Of a stretch of DNA of 64,000 nucleotides, positions 60,001 to 64,000 are shown in pieces. Both the position numbers and the translations under genes were made by a program. The stretch covers positions 3,855,246-3,919,245 of the forward strand of contig VZRZ01001998.1 in the NCBI GenBank assembly GCA_013398175.1, written 5' to 3'. Below the pieces are notes generated by a model. It worked only from the letters and a program-made list of their open reading frames with translations, did not search any database and was not told the origin of the DNA. Source of the DNA: Climacteris rufus (Eukaryota; Chordata; Aves; Passeriformes; Climacteridae). Each line of letters begins with the position of its first letter. Positions within the stretch are counted from its first letter, which is position 1.

Positions 60001-62680
60001 GGACAAGGGAGGTGTTGGAAGTCCTGCCCTGTGCGGAGACTGGGCCAGGTGTGGGATGCTCGTGTGCCAGCAGAGTTTGGAAGAAGCCAGAGCTGTAAGG
60101 CAGAGATGCCTCCCTTCTGTTCTGTTCTGTAACAAAGCTGCCAGCCTTGCTCTACATCCCCCTCATCCAGTGAGTTTAAAAAGCTCCATATTCCCAGGGA
60201 CATTCTGCAGCCTTGTGTCTCTCACAGAGCTGCTGGGGTTTCCAGCACGTGTTCCCTGCAGCCTGTGGGATGTTCTGCTGTGTGCAAGAGAGGATTTCCT
60301 TCTCCTGGGCTTTTTTGAAACAAAGGATGCAATAATAGCACAGAAACTCCACAGAACCCTGTGCAGTTAAAATCACAGAATCCCAGACTGGTTTGGGTTG
60401 GAAGGGACCTTAAACCCATCCCATCCCCCTCCTGCCATGGGCAGGGACACCTCCCACTGTCCCAGGCTGCTCCCAGCCCTGTCCAACCTGGCCTTGGACA
60501 CTTCCAGGGATGGGGCAGCCACAGCTTCTCTGGGCACCCTGTGCCAAGGCCTCCCCACCCTCAGGGGGAACAATTTATTCCCAATATCCAACCTAAATTT
60601 CCCCTCTTTCATTTACTGGAGTTCATGGTATTTCACCCAAATATGTCAATCTCTCTACACAGTTTGTCTCCTGGCTCCCAAAGCCCAACTCTATGGGATA
60701 AATCTCTGAAAAACTGTTTTTATTTTGTTTTAAGCTGCTTAAATCACTTTTAAAAAGGTCATTAGGAGGAAGAAGATACAGTTCTGCCTCTTAAATTATT
60801 TTTCAGCATATTGAAAACATATAATACGGTCATATTTTGGGCCTGAAATCTAAAATGCATGGGAGAAGGAATCTTCTATAAAAGAATATAAAAGAATAGC
60901 CTTTTGCTATGAAAGTCTGCCAAAATTTCATCAAGTCATATGTCCCTGGAAAGTATCTCTTGGCAGATGCCCCGTGGAGACACTTGTCCTGCCCACCAGG
61001 GATGTTCCATCTGGATTGAAATGTCCCTGCCAAAGCAGGCATGTGCAACCCACTCAGGAGAATGAGGCACCCTTTGCTCGTGAAGAACAGAATTCCTTTG
61101 AAGAACAAAATTCCTTTGCAGCTCTTCCTCGTGGCTGCATGAAAATGTGGGTGTGAGGAAGGAAATCAAGAGGGGTGAGATGTGTGACTGTTTCTGGGAA
61201 GGGTTTGTGGTGCAGAAAGTCAGGAGGGACCCAGGGGAGGGCACAGCCAGGCTGGGGGAAGAAGGGAGAAGAAAGGGAGTGACTAAAAATAAGGAGAAAA
61301 GAGTGAGGGGAGAACAGGAGAACAGAACCTGTGAAAGAGATGGCAAATAAGTGAAAACAGGAAACAACACGATTTTGAAATGCAGGTTTTGAAAACTGAG
61401 GTGTAAGAGATAAAGACAAAAGGTGGAATCTTTGTTTCTTCAAAAGAGGGTGAGAGTGACATCTCCCCCAGGTAACCCTGGGCAGGACAGATGCTGGAAA
61501 TGGAACAAAATCCTGAGCAGGTCTGTGTTTAACCTCCTGTGAGTGACCCCCCAGTGAGGTGAGGAGATGAACCCCTGCCTGGGTGCACTGGAGAAAGCTG
61601 AGGTGGAATTTTATCTGTGCCTCAGCCCCAGCTCTGCTGTCAGTGCCATTTTAACCATGCACAGCCAGGCAGACACCAGCAAACCTCACCACAAGTGCCT
61701 TTCAGCCGAGCTCTGGGCTTTAATACTCATAAAAAGAGGTAAAAATGCTGACAGCCCTGAAAAATCCAGCATGAGGTGACCTCTGTTTGGTGCTCATCAA
61801 GTGATGGTGTTGTACCTCAGACTTGTAGCTGTAATTCTGGGGTGTTTATAGCCCTGAAGGAAATCTTCAGCAACTGTAAATCTTTTAGATTGCTCAAAGC
61901 ACTCTAAAGCTAATTAATTATTCAGCTGCTTAAATAGGTTTAGGCCATCTACAGGATGAAAAAAATGTAAAGAAAGGATAATTATTGTAGATTACAATTA
62001 AACTTAATTAGAATATATGGTGATACCAAGGTATCTGTTATTTCAAACTTCTTTTACTATGACTTATTGGATGTAACATGAATGTGAAGATATTTCACCA
62101 GAAAAACGGCAAAGGAATGACAGACAAAATCCCTATTTTCTTCATTAGGATTAATTGATTCAATTCAGATATAAAGGCCAAACTGAAGAGCCCATTCTTA
62201 GCATTTAGCAAATCCAAGCCACAAATATCAGCAGTAATTTTGTACAGACTGAATGAGATGTAGATGTTCACTGAAACATTCTGCCTGTTGGGTACAAAAA
62301 TCATGTTAGACACACATTATGTTTTTTACCCTCAGAGGGAGTCTGAAATACTGAATTTCAAAAATTAAAAAAAAAATAGATTGGGCAATATAACAGTATA
62401 GTTTTATCTCCTCTAGTAATATTTTATAAAATTTTATCTGAGGTATCTTTTTAAACCTTTGTCATCTATATTTATGTTTGATGTTAACAAATGAACATTT
62501 ACTAAATGATATGAATGCTGCTATCTCTCAACCCTGAACATTTATTCCTCAAAAACTGCAATGAAATTTCTAAAAGTAAACAAATAAGTATAATTCACAA
62601 ATACACTGTGCATATATTTAAATATAGAACAACAGAAGTAATTACCTTTCAGTATCTCCACTGACTGTATCCCCTGCTCT
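32859..62680 (-). CDS. Connector enhancer of KSR (CNK) family scaffold, C-terminal half (gene span; continues past right edge)
   Basis: CNK proteins are plasma-membrane/synaptic scaffolds that tether RAF-KSR-MAPK, Rho and cytohesin signalling. Eleven exons join without a frame break into 516 residues plus stop. The PH domain (about residues 62-160) has [55 protein letters not shown] and EEMNRWMNRL. Then comes an acidic/Ser linker with DYWSESDQDD, and a large GC-rich exon holding RRSWQDLIETPLTSSG, a CNKSR2 hallmark. The helical C-terminal module follows (LYKTLEEASLS, KSFVKRCNDPVINEKLH), and the tail ends THTHSFIETHV, a class I PDZ ligand like that of CNKSR2. SAM, CRIC and PDZ domains must lie upstream, beyond 64000. 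Identity to remembered CNKSR2 is partial, and some positions are closer to IPCEF1. Location beside APOOL argues for a separate paralogue, though an avian CNKSR3/IPCEF1-type gene is the alternative. Confidence 0.92.
33403..33650 (+). mobile_element. CR1 LINE 3'-end fragment
   Basis: Sense orientation: AATTGTTCCCTGTGAGGGTG, GCCCAGAGCAGCTGTGGCTG, GGTGTCCCTGCTCATGGCAG, ending CAATCTGTGATCCCATGATTA. It lies in the intron before the last CNK exon. Confidence 0.9.
33697..33896 (-). CDS. CNK-like gene, C-terminal module exon
   Basis: ENIKEIEDITDGLQELYKTL, EEASLSAFGEQRPSTKQEFR, KSFVKRCNDPVINEKLHHIR, VLKSTLK: the conserved helical module of CNKSR2 and IPCEF1. Acceptor TTCTTTCAG, donor AAA|GTAAGG. Confidence 0.95.
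34218..34725 (-). CDS. CNK-like gene, large GC-rich exon (508 nt)
   Basis: Residues 210-378: Ser-rich (SSSPFPEAKQG, YSHSSAEDSR), the signature RRSWQDLIETPLTSSG, then a basic Arg/Gln-rich stretch (SPDRRRQATLPVQRRHN) and a poorly conserved region. The complementary strand also stays open because of GC richness, but shows no gene features. Confidence 0.93.
35320..35372. repeat. Perfect 20-bp inverted repeat (hairpin, 13-nt loop)
   Basis: AACAGCATCACATGGGTGAA at 35320-35339 is exactly complementary to TTCACCCATGTGATGCTGTT at 35353-35372. It is intronic in the CNK-like gene. Confidence 0.95.
36065..36165 (-). CDS. CNK-like gene, acidic linker exon
   Basis: DYWSESDQDDMDGSLTLKQE, GSSTLCDTYHRTPS. 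Parallels DYWSESDKEE...YDTYPRPPS of CNKSR2, with loss of its polyproline run. Confidence 0.93.
36898..36968 (-). CDS. CNK-like gene, end of PH domain
   Basis: RWMNRLGLAAIGYTPDDKDI then HPDE, finishing the PH helix. It is separated from the previous PH exon by a 9.4-kb intron. Confidence 0.93.
36969..46392 (-). other. 9.4-kb intron of the CNK-like gene
   Basis: No exon fits the flanking PH reading frame and no CR1 is seen. A plus-strand open frame of 229 codons at 39782-40471 has mixed, low-complexity composition and no recognisable domain. Simple T/GTTT tracts occur near 41690. Confidence 0.6.
46393..46464 (-). CDS. CNK-like gene, PH domain exon 3
   Basis: Completes His, then [20 protein letters not shown] and EMN plus two bases. 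It encodes the late PH strands and the start of the C-terminal helix. Acceptor TTTTTACAG, donor AACAG|GTGAGT. Confidence 0.95.
48494..48585 (+). mobile_element. CR1 LINE 3'-end fragment (short)
   Basis: AGGTGTCCCTGCCCATGGCA, then GGTCCCTCCCAACCCAAAGC and CTGTGATCCTGTGATTA, the terminal part of CR1 in sense orientation. Confidence 0.85.
51368..51433. repeat. 22-bp tandem triplication
   Basis: Three near-perfect copies of AAAGGAGAAAATTAAGATTA plus two bases, about 400 bp downstream of the PH exon at 51817. Confidence 0.9.
51817..51890 (-). CDS. CNK-like gene, PH domain exon 2
   Basis: [20 protein letters not shown] then CRRK plus two bases of a His codon. Donor CA|GTAAGT. Matches the [20 protein letters not shown] block of CNKSR2. 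Confidence 0.95.
52607..52746. repeat. 72-bp period tandem duplication
   Basis: The 68 bases at 52607-52674 (from AACTAAACTTGTCC to CAGGTAAAG) recur without mismatch at 52679-52746, separated by AATT. The identity implies a very recent event. Confidence 0.95.
53350..53525 (-). CDS. CNK-like gene, PH domain exon 1
   Basis: GSSLSSVSRRRISCKDLGHG, then the PH core [13 protein letters not shown] and [20 protein letters not shown]. The SRRRISCKDLG lead-in is shared by CNKSR2 and IPCEF1. Acceptor TGTCCCCAG, donor AAT|GTAAGT. Confidence 0.95.
54577..54625 (-). CDS. CNK-like gene, basic pre-PH exon (49 nt)
   Basis: SFHYASLRVKSRKWSK plus one base, a basic stretch just before the PH domain. Acceptor CCTTACAG, donor AAAAG|GTAACT. 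Phases fit both neighbours. Confidence 0.75.
56171..56285 (-). mobile_element. CR1 LINE 3'-end fragment
   Basis: Antisense on the given strand: TCACAGCCATAGAAAGGGTT, GGGTTGGAAGAGACTTTAAA, then CCTGCCATGGACAGGGACAC. More diverged than the other copies. Confidence 0.8.
56874..56922 (-). CDS. CNK-like gene, pre-PH linker exon (49 nt)
   Basis: One base completing Arg, then YASSAIDHPGSTSMRK. Donor AAG|GTAATG, phase 0 out. Confidence 0.7.
60371..60612 (-). mobile_element. CR1 LINE 3'-end fragment
   Basis: Antisense: AATCACAGAATCCCAGACTG, GGTTGGAAGGGACCTTAAAC, CCTGCCATGGGCAGGGACAC, CTTCTCTGGGCACCCTGTGC. It lies in the intron between the 56.9-kb and 62.7-kb CNK exons. Confidence 0.9.
62646..62680 (-). 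CDS. CNK-like gene, most upstream exon in window (35 nt)
   Basis: RAGDTVSGDTE plus two bases. Acceptor TCTCTTCTACAG, donor AAAG|GTAATT. It accepts phase 0 and matches the next exon, which supports it despite its size. Confidence 0.6.
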
Positions 62681-64000
62681 CTGTAGAAGAGAAATAAATA
62701 GCATTAAGCACGAGTACAGACCAGACTTCCTTGGTGCTCTCAGCACAGCAATATCTGCAGTGAACAAGTCACAGAGGTAAACCACAGTCATTCTGCAGCT
62801 CTAAGGCAAAGGAAATGGAACATTTATTTCAATTTCCAGCTAAATGGTATTTTCAAATGAAGATCATGTTTCAAACAACAGGCACCTGCACTTATGAACT
62901 TATTTCAGATGCTGTGTCGTTGTGATCAAAGCTCTTTAAAATAAGAAGGGAGATAAAATTTGTTAGAATGTCTATGTTTGCAAAAATGTTAATATTTGAA
63001 AGGGATTTTAAGTGCAGAGGACAAATGTGGCAATATAGAATACAGAATTTCAGAAGGATGAACTGCCATCAACACTTTCTTTGACACCATTCTTACACAG
63101 CTTTACATAACTTGAGTAATTTTTTTTAATGGGTTATTCCTCTGAGGTTTGGAGATGAACATGTCTTCTTAGAGTAAGTACCAACTGATTCAGGGTTAAA
63201 TAAAAAATAAAATAAAATCTTCAGACTGATTAATATACTTTAAAACAAATTTTATGATGGAAAATTGTTCCCACAGCTAAAAATTTAAATTCAAAAATAC
63301 TGAAATTACAAAAAAAATCGCCAAATAAGTTGTAAAATTAATATACATTTGTTTATAAACGCAGAAATCTGCACTTGCAAAATCTTTGACTTTTGGCTAA
63401 CCAAAAAGGAAACCGGTAATTTTAGTAAGTGCAATGTTTGTGTTTGAATGTCACTGCTTGGGGCCTGCAGCAGATGTTTCATCACAGATAATATTTAATC
63501 ACAGATGAGCTCAGGGCAAGGCTGCAAACCCAAAAATGAGAGGCAGGAAGTTTGCTGGGGCTGCTGAGCCACAGGCTCTGCCCAGGTACATCTGTGCAGC
63601 AGGGTGGTGGGAGGTGGAAAAGGTGCAGGGCACAAACACATTTTTCCTCCTCCTTTTCAGGAATTCTCCCTTCCCACCTGTGTCCAGAACCAGTTCTCAG
63701 CTTTTTCTGGCCTTCAGCTGAAATGTTCCAGCACATGTGAGCGGCAGAGATGGCCCCACTCAAATAATGGACCTGATCTGATGATAAATAATGAAATGGT
63801 GCCCTGGCATTAAAAGCAGGGAGATCTCTGATATTCCTTGTGGAAAGCAGCACAGGCAGGAGCTCCCCACTGAGTAACTGAGTGCACCAAACCATTCCAG
63901 CCTTTCCTGAGTGCCATAAATACCTCAATTCTCCTCACAGTGCACTGAAATGGAGCCCAGAGAACTCACAAAAAGGAAAATACCATCTAGAAATATTCAC
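62681..64000. other. Intron or upstream part of the CNK-like gene
   Basis: No exon with a convincing frame and splice sites is seen. The gene must continue past the right edge because the SAM, CRIC and PDZ domains are missing. Confidence 0.5.

Overview
Vertebrate nuclear DNA, almost certainly avian. Genes are split by GT-AG introns, there are five fragments of CR1 LINE 3' ends (the typical bird interspersed repeat), and no bacterial-style operons. Two runs of N (13762-14032 and 26004-26053) are assembly gaps. All well supported genes lie on the minus strand, so transcription runs from high to low coordinates.

Right half (about 25.9-64 kb): the C-terminal half of a CNK (connector enhancer of KSR) scaffold gene. 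Eleven exons from 62680 down to 32859 join in one frame (517 codons including stop). They encode a PH domain, the conserved CNK C-terminal module and a terminal ETHV PDZ ligand. The SAM, CRIC and PDZ exons lie beyond the right edge. A 3' UTR of nearly 7 kb is inferred, running down to a poly(A) signal at 25952-25957. The protein resembles CNKSR2 but is clearly divergent, and the gene sits next to APOOL. This suggests a fourth CNK paralogue in the RPS6KA6-APOOL (human Xq21) paralogy block.

Middle (16.1-25.4 kb): a complete nine-exon APOOL (MIC27) gene for a cristae-organising protein of the inner mitochondrial membrane, predicted 274 aa. Inside and just past its introns, on the same strand, are further exon-like segments. 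Several join phase to phase into an unrecognised reading frame that ends at 14268. This possible interleaved gene is the least certain but most unusual content.

Left part (2.65-9.3 kb): a small minus-strand gene for a predicted single-pass membrane protein with a signal peptide, one cysteine-rich EGF-like module, a transmembrane helix and a tyrosine-rich cytoplasmic tail. I do not recognise it. At the extreme left, a GC-rich minisatellite precedes a plus-strand poly(A) signal, probably the 3' end of a convergent gene.

Spacers contain GC-rich minisatellites, short tandem duplications, one perfect 20-bp hairpin and a 180-bp duplicated segment. I see no rRNA, tRNA, CRISPR or intact mobile element.
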